Part shown: in pieces, positions 17,528 through 24,766 of the stretch
Position numbering within the stretch: position 1 is the stretch's first letter
Layout: each line of letters opens with the position of its first letter
Origin: an uncultured Saprospiraceae bacterium
Lineage (GTDB): Bacteria; Bacteroidota; Bacteroidia; Chitinophagales; Saprospiraceae
Assembly (NCBI GenBank): GCA_937918905.1
Contig: CAKZSH010000361.1
Coordinates: 1-32,485, forward strand
Direction of reading: 5' to 3'
Length of the DNA: 32,485 nucleotides
Program-made: the position numbers and the translations under genes
The notes under the pieces: model-generated
The model's input: only the letters and a program-made list of their open reading frames with translations
The model's database searches: none
What the model was told of the DNA's origin: nothing

Positions 17528-19378
17528 ATGGCAAGTATTAAAACTACAGAAAAACTCTCTCAAACCGATTTACTCATTGAAGAGTATGGTTATGACGATC
17601 ACTTTCACGATCATCATGATGAGGATAAGTTTCAATCTAATTTTGTAACAACTTACATTTTCAGTCAAGATCACAAGACCATTGCAAAGCAATTCCTTAT
17701 TACAGGAATGTTCTGGGGAGTGATGGGAGCAATGATGTCATTGGTTTTCCGTATGCAACTTGGATTTCCAGAGGAAAGCTTAATGTGGTTAAAACCTATT
17801 CTTGGAAAATGGATTACAGTAGCTGATGGAGTAGGTACTTTAGCACCTCAATTCTATTATGCTTTAGTTACCATTCACGGTACGGTCATCGTATTCTTCG
17901 TACTGACAGCCGGACTGAGTGGAACCTTTAGTAATCTGCTGATACCACTACAAATAGGAGCAAGGGATATGGCTTCACCGCTATTGAACATGTTATCGTA
18001 CTGGTTCTTTTTCTTAGCAGGTGCGATTATGTTTGCTTCATTATTCCTAAGTACTGGACCATTCTCAGGTGGATGGACAGCTTATCCTCCGTTAAGTGCC
18101 TTGCCATTGGCATCTAGTGGATCGGGAGCAGGTATGACGATGTGGACAATGAGTTTAGTTTTCTTTGTTGTTTCAGTTTTATTAGGTGGGATCAATTATG
18201 TAACCACAGTATTAAACTTGAGAACAAAAGGAATGACGATGTGGAGAATGCCATTGACGATTTGGGCATTTTTTGTAACTGCGATTTTAGGAATTCTTTC
18301 TTTCCCAGTTTTAGTATCTGCATTCTTCCTATTGTTATGTGATAGAGCTTTACAAACGAGTTTCTTTTTAAGTGAAATATTTATTGGTGGACAAGCATTA
18401 GATCATGTTGGTGGTAGTCCAGTATTGTACCAACACTTATTCTGGTTCTTAGGTCACCCTGAAGTATATATCATCATTTTGCCAGCGATGGGAATTGTAT
18501 CTGAAGTACTCTCAATACATGCACGAAAACCAATTTTTGGATACCGTGCGATGGTTTATTCGATCTTGGCAATTGCATTCTTATCATTTATTGTATGGGC
18601 ACACCACATGTTTATGTCAGGTGTAAATCCATTTATCTCTAACTTCTTTGTAATCTTTACTTTGATTATTGCAGTACCATCTGCGGTAAAAGTATTCAAC
18701 TGGATTGCGACATTGTATGGAGGTAATATTCGATTCAATGCAGCTTCTTTATTTAGTATCGGTTTCGTTTCCATGTTTATTTCAGGAGGTTTGACTGGTA
18801 TCTTTTTAGGAAACTCTGCAATTGATATCCAAATGCACGATACCTATTTCGTAGTAGCTCACTTCCACATTGTAATGGGAGTTGCAGCATTTTTTGGAAT
18901 GTTTGCAGGGGTTTATCATTGGTTTCCTAAAATGTATGGTAGATTTATGAATGAGACTCTAGGACGAATTCACTTCTGGGGTACATTGATAGGAGCATAC
19001 GCAGTATTCTGGCCAATGCACTATTTAGGAATGGCTGGTGTACCAAGACGTTACTACAGTTTCGATACTTTCGAAAACTTCAATCACTTTGCAACGATCA
19101 ATAAATTTATCACAATTGCAGCAGTTGTAGTTTTTGCTTTACAAGTTTTATTTATCATCAACTTTTTCTATAGTATTTGGAAAGGTAAAAAAGTAACAAG
19201 TAAAAATCCTTGGGGAGCAACTACTTTAGAGTGGACAACTCCAATTGACCCAGGACACGGTAACTGGCCAGGGAAGATTCCTGCTGTTCAAAGATGGGCA
19301 TACGATTATGGAAAAGATGGAAAAGAATTTATCCCTCAGATCGTACCATTAGCAGAAGGAGAAACGGAGGAACATTAA
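17528..19378 (+). CDS. coxA: Cytochrome c oxidase subunit I, haem-copper oxidase
   Basis: A 616-residue catalytic subunit that reduces oxygen to water and pumps protons. Twelve membrane helices are expected. Diagnostic sites are the first haem ligand in TIHGTVIVFFVLTAG, the Cu-B site GHPEVYIIILP with the His-Tyr pair, the HH pair in WAHHMFMSG, and the haem a/a3 histidines in MHDTYFVVAHFHIVMG. All are intact, so this is an active A-family enzyme. The N-terminus carries an acidic His-rich patch (YGYDDHFHDHHDEDK), expected in the cytoplasm. It lies 68 bases after coxB. Confidence 0.97.
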   Translation: MASIKTTEKLSQTDLLIEEYGYDDHFHDHHDEDKFQSNFVTTYIFSQDHKTIAKQFLITGMFWGVMGAMMSLVFRMQLGFPEESLMWLKPILGKWITVADGVGTLAPQFYYALVTIHGTVIVFFVLTAGLSGTFSNLLIPLQIGARDMASPLLNMLSYWFFFLAGAIMFASLFLSTGPFSGGWTAYPPLSALPLASSGSGAGMTMWTMSLVFFVVSVLLGGINYVTTVLNLRTKGMTMWRMPLTIWAFFVTAILGILSFPVLVSAFFLLLCDRALQTSFFLSEIFIGGQALDHVGGSPVLYQHLFWFLGHPEVYIIILPAMGIVSEVLSIHARKPIFGYRAMVYSILAIAFLSFIVWAHHMFMSGVNPFISNFFVIFTLIIAVPSAVKVFNWIATLYGGNIRFNAASLFSIGFVSMFISGGLTGIFLGNSAIDIQMHDTYFVVAHFHIVMGVAAFFGMFAGVYHWFPKMYGRFMNETLGRIHFWGTLIGAYAVFWPMHYLGMAGVPRRYYSFDTFENFNHFATINKFITIAAVVVFALQVLFIINFFYSIWKGKKVTSKNPWGATTLEWTTPIDPGHGNWPGKIPAVQRWAYDYGKDGKEFIPQIVPLAEGETEEH

Positions 19379-19460
19379 TTAATGAATAATTAAAAATGAA
19401 GAATTAATAATATACTTAATCGTGTTTATTGGTTCTTTATTTTAGAATAATGAAATTCAG

Positions 19461-20363
19461 TTGAGAGCGAAAGTAGTAAATAGCAATAGATCTGTATTAA
19501 GCCCTTTTAGACAAAAGGTGGCAGATTATAATATGCTGTTCAAATTAAAATTGAACTTGTTGGTTGTATTTTCTGCTGCAATGGCATATTTGATTGCACT
19601 AGAAGGGACGATTAACTGGGGGATTTTATTAGCATTATGTGTAGGAGGTTTTTTAGTGACTGGTGCTTCTAATATTTTAAATCAAGTATTGGAAAGAGAT
19701 ACCGATCAGTTGATGAAAAGAACGGCTAATCGACCATTAGCAACTCAACGAATGGGAATTTCAGAAGCAATAATGATTGCTGGATTTTCGAGTATGATTG
19801 GAATTACATTGTTAGCAATGATTAATCCTTGGACAGCAGTTCTAGGAACATTGTCATTGATTTTGTACTCATTCCTTTATACTCCAATGAAAAGAATTTC
19901 TCCAATTGCTGTTTTTATTGGAGCAATCCCAGGAGCATTGCCAACGATGATTGGTTGTGTAGCTGCTCAAGGTGAATTGACTGCATTAGCAATTGTTTTA
20001 TTTGGAATTCAATTCATGTGGCAGTTCCCACACTTTTGGGCGATTGCATGGGTTGGACATGAAGATTATACCAATGCAGGTTTTCGATTATTACCATCAA
20101 AGGATGGGGAAAGAGATGCGAATACAGGATTACAATCTTTCTTTTTTGCATTGATGTTGATAGCAGTTGCTTTGATGCCATATTTTATGGGTGTTACTGG
20201 AATTGTTTCAGCTATTGTTGTAGGAATTACAGGAATTGTTTACGCAGGATATAGTTGGAAATTATATAAAATGTGTACGAGAGAAGCAGCTTTAAAAGTA
20301 ATGTTTTGTTCTTTCGTTTATTTACCTATTGCCTTGATTGCTTTGGCAATGGATAAAATTTAG
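19461..20363 (+). CDS. ctaB: Protohaem IX farnesyltransferase (haem O synthase), TTG start
   Basis: A 300-residue UbiA-family prenyltransferase that attaches farnesyl to haem B to make haem O, needed by the oxidase. The catalytic region NQVLERDTDQLMKRTANRPL carries the DxxxD aspartates and the arginines typical of the family. A second conserved region (HFWAIAWVGHEDYTNAGFRL) holds further substrate-binding residues. About nine helices are visible. The frame starts at TTG 19461: the first in-frame ATG falls within DYNMLFKLKLNLLVV, where the conserved N-terminal region begins, and would remove it. An out-of-frame ATG at 19450 ends after four codons and overlaps the TTG. Confidence 0.93.
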   Translation: MRAKVVNSNRSVLSPFRQKVADYNMLFKLKLNLLVVFSAAMAYLIALEGTINWGILLALCVGGFLVTGASNILNQVLERDTDQLMKRTANRPLATQRMGISEAIMIAGFSSMIGITLLAMINPWTAVLGTLSLILYSFLYTPMKRISPIAVFIGAIPGALPTMIGCVAAQGELTALAIVLFGIQFMWQFPHFWAIAWVGHEDYTNAGFRLLPSKDGERDANTGLQSFFFALMLIAVALMPYFMGVTGIVSAIVVGITGIVYAGYSWKLYKMCTREAALKVMFCSFVYLPIALIALAMDKI

Positions 20364-20487
20364 CCCTTTCCCTAAAGGAAACATTTAAAATATTTCATTT
20401 GCAAACGCAATGATTTCTTATAAAAATTGAATCAAGTTTTTGATAATTTAAAATTCAAAATTCTTCATTCAAAATTAATTTAGTAGT
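20364..20487. other. AT-rich spacer between ctaB and coxC
   Basis: A small hairpin TTTCC-CTAAA-GGAAA lies near 20370 and ATTCAAAATTC words occur at 20448-20475. They match the vocabulary of the other operon palindromes, but I find no long left arm here. No terminator-quality T-run is present. Confidence 0.4.
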
Positions 20488-21078
20488 ATGAATGCAACCA
20501 TTTTCAATAACGAACCTAAAACACAAACGAAAAACAAAATTCATCCACAGAAATTTGCTTTATGGATTGCTTGTGCGAGTATTGTTATGATGTTTGTTGG
20601 TTTTACAAGTGCGTTCGTAGTTCGACGTGCCGCGGGGAATTGGTTGGAGTTTGATTTACCAATTTTATTTTTTTGGAATGCAGGAATAATTGTAGCAAGT
20701 AGTATAGTTTTGATTCTTTGCCAAAGAGCTTTTCGAAGAAATAATATTAAATTATATAAAGGTTTATTGGTAACTGGATTTTTGTTGGGAGTGGCCTTTG
20801 TTGTATTACAATATGAAGCATGGATGGATATGATGAATAATGGAATTTATATGGATGGTAATCCTGCGGGATCATTTGTATATGTAATTTCAGGAGTACA
20901 TGCAGCACATGTTTTAGGTGGCATAGTTGCATTGATGGCAGCTTTGGTACATGCATTTACTTTAAAGCCTTTTGTAACGAAGGCTAGAATGCACCGTTTA
21001 GATTTAACGGTTACCTATTGGCACTTTGTAGGAGTGTTATGGTTATACCTTGTTTTTTTCTTAGTATTGAATTCATAA
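20488..21078 (+). CDS. ctaE: Cytochrome c oxidase subunit III, short form
   Basis: At 196 residues this is a five-helix member of the CoxC/CyoC family. After a short basic N-terminus it has KFALWIACASIVMMFVGFTS, then FWNAGIIVASSIVLILCQRA and others. The family signature is GVHAAHVLGG near the fourth helix, and the C-terminal TVTYWHFVGVLWLYLVFFLV is typical. Bacteroidota commonly carry two subunit III genes in tandem in this operon, and this is the first. It lacks the long loop of the next gene. Confidence 0.9.
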   Translation: MNATIFNNEPKTQTKNKIHPQKFALWIACASIVMMFVGFTSAFVVRRAAGNWLEFDLPILFFWNAGIIVASSIVLILCQRAFRRNNIKLYKGLLVTGFLLGVAFVVLQYEAWMDMMNNGIYMDGNPAGSFVYVISGVHAAHVLGGIVALMAALVHAFTLKPFVTKARMHRLDLTVTYWHFVGVLWLYLVFFLVLNS

Positions 21079-21144
21079 TTTATTAATAAATAACTGACGT
21101 AAGCAATTAAGTTAATTGCTTAGAAAATTTTTAAATTAATACAA

Positions 21145-22173
21145 ATGGCGACAGATACAACTGTACATGACCACCACCAAGAGGTAGGAGAAAATTGGGA
21201 CGGCGCAGCCGAACCATTCGATGCCAGTTATGGGAAATTGATGATGTGGTATTTTTTAGTTTCGGATGCATTTACCTTTGCAGGATTTTTGATTGCATAT
21301 GGTGCGATTCGATTCAGTATGCCAGCTTGGCCAGTACCTGATTTTGTTTTTGAAAAAATGCCTTTTTACCACGGTTCTGCACCACTTGTTTTCGTAACAT
21401 TTATGACTTTTGTTTTAATCATTAGTTCTGTGACGATGGTACGTGCTGTACAAGAGGGTGCAAGAAATAATAAGCGAGGAGTTATCTTTTGGATGGCTCT
21501 AACCATTATTGGTGGTGCAACTTTCCTTGGATGTCAAGCATGGGAATGGAATACCATGATTAATGGTGAGGGAGTTACTGTAACTAAAAATCCTTTTTCA
21601 TCTCATTTGGAGAACGGAAATTATATAAGTGGATCTGATTTGGTCGCTGCAGGATATAAAGAATATGATGTAAGTGAAGCTCCTGAGATGGCTCATGGAG
21701 ATGATCATGGTCATAGTCATGGGGAAGTGAATAAAAATAAAGTGAAATATTATCTTGCTGATGGTATTGCAAATACTGAAGAAAATATTGATAAAAGGTA
21801 CTTTGTAAAAAGAGATCATAATTATGAATATCATGTAGGAGATGCTTTCGAGGTAAAAGATCCCTACTTAATTACATATGGCCATGATACGCACTTGTAT
21901 GAGCCAGCAGCATACAAAACAGAAGATGGTCAAATATTAAAAGAAAGAGATGGCCCAATTGCATTCGGTTCTTTATTTTTCTTTATCACAGGGTTTCACG
22001 GATTTCACGTATTTTCTGGAGTAGTATTTTTGATTATCATTATGATAAATGTGGCAAGTGGATTATACCACAAAAGAAATAATAAATACGAGATGGTGGA
22101 GAAGATTGGATTGTATTGGCACTTTGTCGATTTAGTATGGGTATTCGTTTTCCTTTGTTTTTACTTATTGTAA
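21145..22173 (+). CDS. ctaE: Cytochrome c oxidase subunit III with large His-rich loop insertion
   Basis: This is the second CoxC-family subunit, 342 residues. Hydrophobic helices flank an insertion of about 110 residues between GCQAWEWNTMI and GPIAFGSLFFFITGFHGFHV. In ordinary subunit III these are separated by only about 15 residues. The insertion holds a His/Asp/Glu-rich patch (MAHGDDHGHSHGE) and a run of acidic and aromatic residues (VKRDHNYEYHVGD). By the topology of mitochondrial subunit III the loop should face the periplasm. The N-terminus also has DTTVHDHHQE. The C-terminal helix LYWHFVDLVWVFVFLCFYLL is typical. Role of the insertion is unknown; it may contact ACIII or bind metal. 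Confidence 0.93.
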   Translation: MATDTTVHDHHQEVGENWDGAAEPFDASYGKLMMWYFLVSDAFTFAGFLIAYGAIRFSMPAWPVPDFVFEKMPFYHGSAPLVFVTFMTFVLIISSVTMVRAVQEGARNNKRGVIFWMALTIIGGATFLGCQAWEWNTMINGEGVTVTKNPFSSHLENGNYISGSDLVAAGYKEYDVSEAPEMAHGDDHGHSHGEVNKNKVKYYLADGIANTEENIDKRYFVKRDHNYEYHVGDAFEVKDPYLITYGHDTHLYEPAAYKTEDGQILKERDGPIAFGSLFFFITGFHGFHVFSGVVFLIIIMINVASGLYHKRNNKYEMVEKIGLYWHFVDLVWVFVFLCFYLL

Positions 22174-22211
22174 AAAGAAAAACGAATTTAAATTTTTCAA
22201 TTAAAAAATTA

Positions 22212-22287
22212 GAATAATAATGAACTTTGAATACGATTTTCGATTCATTCAAAATTCATAATTCAACATTCAAAATTAATATTCGAT
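22212..22287. repeat. Palindromic element before coxD
   Basis: GAATAATAATGAACTTTGAAT near 22212 pairs with ATTCAAAATTCATAATTC ending near 22264. The following CATTCAAAATTAAT repeats the words of the other spacers. The element ends directly at the coxD start codon region, so it may affect coxD translation. Confidence 0.55.
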
Positions 22288-22288
22288 A

Positions 22289-22729
22289 ATGAGTGATTTA
22301 TCTTACGAAGACAGTAAAAAATTAGTATTCAAAGGTTTAATCCTTTTAGGTGTGTTAACTATTGTGGAAGTAGCGATTGCTCTTTTTGCCAATGGTCATA
22401 TTACAGAGTCATTTGACATTGGTGATGGTTGGATGCGTTATCCTTATATGTTGATAATGATTGGATTGAGTCTTTATAAAGCCTATTTTATCATCTACGA
22501 ATTTATGCACATGCGCTATGAGGCAAAAGGATTAGTTGCAAGTGTATTGTTACCAACTGGACTTTTGGTTTGGGCGGTAGTGGCTTTCTTTAATGAAGGT
22601 GCTTCCTACGGTGAACGAAGAAATGTGATTAAAGAAAGGAATCAAATGGAAACGACTACTTCTCCTAAAATTAAAAAAATAGGAATGGTCGAAACCACCA
22701 GAGAATTGAAAAAAGAAGATTTTCAATAA
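22289..22729 (+). CDS. coxD: Cytochrome c oxidase subunit IV (prokaryotic, CoxD)
   Basis: A 146-residue small membrane subunit of the PF03626 type. Three hydrophobic helices are visible: KGLILLGVLTIVEVAIALFA, PYMLIMIGLSLYKAYFIIYE and LVASVLLPTGLLVWAVVAFF. The pattern KAYFIIYEFMHMRYE in the second helix region is typical of this family. A hydrophilic C-terminal tail of about 40 residues follows. It is the last gene of the operon; a terminator follows its stop codon after a few bases. It is thought to help assembly rather than catalysis. Confidence 0.9.
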   Translation: MSDLSYEDSKKLVFKGLILLGVLTIVEVAIALFANGHITESFDIGDGWMRYPYMLIMIGLSLYKAYFIIYEFMHMRYEAKGLVASVLLPTGLLVWAVVAFFNEGASYGERRNVIKERNQMETTTSPKIKKIGMVETTRELKKEDFQ

Positions 22730-22734
22730 AAATT

Positions 22735-22769
22735 AAAAAAGGTGAGACTAACAATCTCACCTTTTTTTT
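22735..22769 (+). terminator. Terminator of the ACIII/cox operon
   Basis: A run of A's and GGTGAGA (22741-22747) pair with TCTCACC (22755-22761) and the following eight T's. The loop is CTAACAA. It starts about 5 bases after the coxD stop, so it should end the 16-kb operon. Confidence 0.92.
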
Positions 22770-22799
22770 GTTATAGTTTAAAATCATTCACGATATATT

Positions 22800-23486
22800 A
22801 TGGCAAGAAAACTGCGAGTTCTAGGAATCCTCACCATCCTTATCATTTTTCCTTTAATGTCTTGGTATTACTTAAAAACTGGCTACAACTATCAGATGGA
22901 TAGTCGAGCGGAGTTAAAAGATTATGGCAAATTACCCAACTTTGCTTGGTCAACTGCTGACTCAGATTATACTATTGACAGCTTAGAAAATAAAATGTCA
23001 GTACTTAGTTTTATAGGTGAGGACAAAAAAAATACAGAAGTCATATTAGATGTTATTCAAAAATTGAATATCCAATTTGGAGATAATTCTAATTTGAAAA
23101 TTTTGACCTTCCCTTTATTAGCACAAAGAACAGGTATTGGAGATCTTGTGAAAATCCAGACGGAAAGAAAAATAAATCCTTTTCAACATAAAATTATTCA
23201 GGCTCCAGAGGAAGGTTTAAAAAATTGGTTAGGTGGACAAATTAAATATCCAATAGAATGGAAAGAAATAGAAAATGATGCACCTGATGTAATATTAGAA
23301 AAAAAGACAGCTAATCAAATAAATGAATACCCATTTTTTGTTTTAGTCGATAACAAAAATACCATTCGTAATTTTTACCATATCGATAATGTTGATGAAG
23401 TCAAGAGAATGGTAGAACATATTGCGCTTTTATTACCACGAGACGTAAGACCAGGAATTGAATTTGAGCGAGAAAAAGAAAAGTAA
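22800..23486 (+). CDS. SCO-like thioredoxin-fold protein with no cysteines
   Basis: A 228-residue protein anchored by an N-terminal helix (LGILTILIIFPLMSWYYL). The C-terminal part (YPFFVLVDNKNTIRNFYHID, then VDEVKRMVEHIALLLPR) resembles the end of SCO1/SenC copper chaperones, and its place between the cox operon and a DUF420 gene is where SCO genes are found in Bacteroidota. The expected CxxxCP copper motif is absent: the matching strand reads MSVLSFIGEDKKNTEV, and no cysteine occurs in the whole protein. It therefore cannot bind copper or carry out thiol exchange in the usual way. It may be a degenerate assembly factor or a structural homologue. The SCO link is inferred from fold-like pattern and position. 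Confidence 0.75.
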   Translation: MARKLRVLGILTILIIFPLMSWYYLKTGYNYQMDSRAELKDYGKLPNFAWSTADSDYTIDSLENKMSVLSFIGEDKKNTEVILDVIQKLNIQFGDNSNLKILTFPLLAQRTGIGDLVKIQTERKINPFQHKIIQAPEEGLKNWLGGQIKYPIEWKEIENDAPDVILEKKTANQINEYPFFVLVDNKNTIRNFYHIDNVDEVKRMVEHIALLLPRDVRPGIEFEREKEK

Positions 23487-23556
23487 TTTTGACATAAATT
23501 TAATAAACTTATTTCAACCAAACTCCCCTAATTTTTGTTTTTATAAAAAAGAGAAA

Positions 23557-24144
23557 ATGGGAAATAATAATTTACAACCAAATAAGGCTTTAGAAAAGAA
23601 ACTCAATATTTTGTCAGTTGTGATTTCAATTGTTGTACTTGCTTTAGTGGGTATGATGAGAAGGATCAAAATAGAAACAGCTATTGATTTTAGTTTTTTA
23701 CCGCCTTTTCATTCTTCTTTGAATGCCTTAGCAGCTGTTGCATTGATTGCAGCTTTGTATTTTATTAAAAATAAAAATATGAAGGCGCATCGAAATTCAA
23801 TTTATTTAGCGATGGCTTTATCTGCTATGTTTTTATTGTCTTATGTAGTTTATCATTTTACAAATGAAGCAGTAATGTTTGGCGATGCAGATTTTAATGG
23901 AGAGGTAAGCCCAGCAGAGAAGGCAGCAGTAGGAGGGAAGCGAACAATTTATTTAATATTATTAGCTACTCATGTTATTTTAGCAGCAGTAATTTTGCCA
24001 TTTATTTTGTTGACTTTTAATCGAGCTTTTACCAATCAATTTGATCGCCATAAAAAAATAGCAAGGTATGTTTATCCACTTTGGTTGTATGTGGCGATTA
24101 CGGGGCCTATTTGTTATTTGATGTTACGACCATATTATCAATAG
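23557..24144 (+). CDS. DUF420 membrane protein
   Basis: A 195-residue membrane protein with four to five helices, including LNILSVVISIVVLALVGMMR and IYLILLATHVILAAVILPFI. The family DUF420 (PF04238) is recognised from the HRNSIYLAMALSAMFLLSYV block with YVVYHF, from LLATHVILAAVILP, and from RHKKIARYVYPLWLYVAITG. DUF420 genes commonly neighbour cytochrome oxidase and SCO genes, and members resemble CtaM-type assembly factors. The frame is open upstream to 23458, inside the previous gene; ATG 23557 was chosen because it follows an A-rich stretch (AAAAAAGAGAAA) and gives the normal N-terminus. Function is unproven. Confidence 0.88.
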   Translation: MGNNNLQPNKALEKKLNILSVVISIVVLALVGMMRRIKIETAIDFSFLPPFHSSLNALAAVALIAALYFIKNKNMKAHRNSIYLAMALSAMFLLSYVVYHFTNEAVMFGDADFNGEVSPAEKAAVGGKRTIYLILLATHVILAAVILPFILLTFNRAFTNQFDRHKKIARYVYPLWLYVAITGPICYLMLRPYYQ

Positions 24145-24171
24145 TACGGTTTTAAAAAAAAATAAATCATT

Positions 24172-24179
24172 TATCTTTG
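24172..24179 (+). promoter_or_regulatory. -7 promoter box of the CPMC protein gene
   Basis: TATCTTTG is an exact TAnnTTTG box, followed by CATTGG. At a spacing of 18 bases upstream there is only GTTTT (about 24149-24153), a partial -33 element. The ATG at 24201 is about 21 bases downstream. This argues against the in-frame ATG at 24177, which overlaps the box. Confidence 0.55.
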
Positions 24180-24200
24180 CATTGGAAAAAATCCAAAATT

Positions 24201-24479
24201 ATGAAAAAGAATTTTCTAAAATACACTGCACTTTTAGCCTTAGCTTTTACCCTAAATATGGCTACTGTCAATGATGCTCAAGCTCAATGTCCGATGTGTA
24301 AAATGTCAGCAGAACAAAATCTAAAAGATGGAGGAACTGCAGGGAAAGGATTGAATGCTGGAATTATTTATATGTTTATGACTCCTTACATTATCGTTGG
24401 AACGATTGGATTCATTTGGTATCGCAATAGGAAAAAAGAAGAAGATGACGAGCCAGTAGTTGAGTTTTCTGAAAATTAA
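24201..24479 (+). CDS. Small exported CPMC-motif membrane protein
   Basis: The preferred ATG (24201) gives 92 residues: a signal peptide (YTALLALAFTLNMATVNDAQ, cut near AQAQ), then CPMCKMSAEQNLKDGGTAGK, then a transmembrane helix (GIIYMFMTPYIIVGTIGFIW) and a short acidic tail (KKEEDDEPVVEF). The cysteines sit at the start of the mature chain on the periplasmic side; C-x-x-C-x-M could bind copper. I recall similar small proteins beside SCO/DUF420 genes in Bacteroidota; they have no assigned function. It ends in its own terminator. A role in CuA or copper delivery to the oxidase is a hypothesis from position. Confidence 0.8.
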   Translation: MKKNFLKYTALLALAFTLNMATVNDAQAQCPMCKMSAEQNLKDGGTAGKGLNAGIIYMFMTPYIIVGTIGFIWYRNRKKEEDDEPVVEFSEN

Positions 24480-24502
24480 TTAATAGAATTAATTCAAAAG
24501 AG

Positions 24503-24537
24503 AAAGGTGTTACCGCAATTTGCAGTAACACCTTTTT
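24503..24537 (+). terminator. Terminator after the CPMC protein gene
   Basis: AAAGGTGTTAC pairs with GTAACACCTTT around CGCAATTTGCA, which can pair further. A T-run follows to 24537. It is well formed and sits about 23 bases after the stop codon. Confidence 0.9.
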
Positions 24538-24555
24538 ACGTTTTAACGTAAGGAG

Positions 24556-24681
24556 CACGAGTAAAGATTTGACTTTTCAGTCAAGCCTTTACTTTCAAGA
24601 ACAAAATCAAGGATGCCTTGATTTTTTGGGGAAGGACGATAAAAGTAAAGGCTTGACTGAAAAGTCAAACCTTTACTCGTG
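24556..24681. repeat. Triple palindrome with near-perfect 40-bp outer arms
   Basis: The 40 bases at 24556-24595 pair with 24642-24681 with 39 of 40 matching (arms start CACGAGTAAAG). Each arm is itself a near-palindrome (AGTAAAG...CTTTACT with TTGACT/AGTCAA, 13 of 15). In the centre AAAATCAAGG-ATG-CCTTGATTTT (24603-24625) is a perfect 10-bp hairpin. The element lies between two terminators, so it is not needed to end either gene. The 71-codon frame across it (24569-24784) is a by-product of the structure. Confidence 0.85.
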
Positions 24682-24697
24682 TTTTTATATGGGGAAT

Positions 24698-24735
24698 AAA
24701 AAAAGACCTTCGAAGATAAAATCTCCGAAGGCCTC
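24698..24735 (-). terminator. Terminator of the outer-membrane barrel gene
   Basis: On the minus strand AGGCCTTCGGAGAT pairs with ATCTTCGAAGGTCT (12 of 14) and is followed by seven T's. It lies about 32 bases after the stop codon of the barrel gene. Confidence 0.85.
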
Positions 24736-24766
24736 TATTGTGATATATCAAAGGATTAAAAATGCT

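Noticed and set aside
23458-23556. N-terminal extension of the DUF420 protein
   Set aside because: It overlaps the end of the SCO-like gene, and its 33 extra residues are low-complexity and unlike the family start.
24177-24200. Earlier ATG of the CPMC protein at 24177
   Set aside because: It overlaps the -7 promoter box, and the later ATG gives the better signal peptide.
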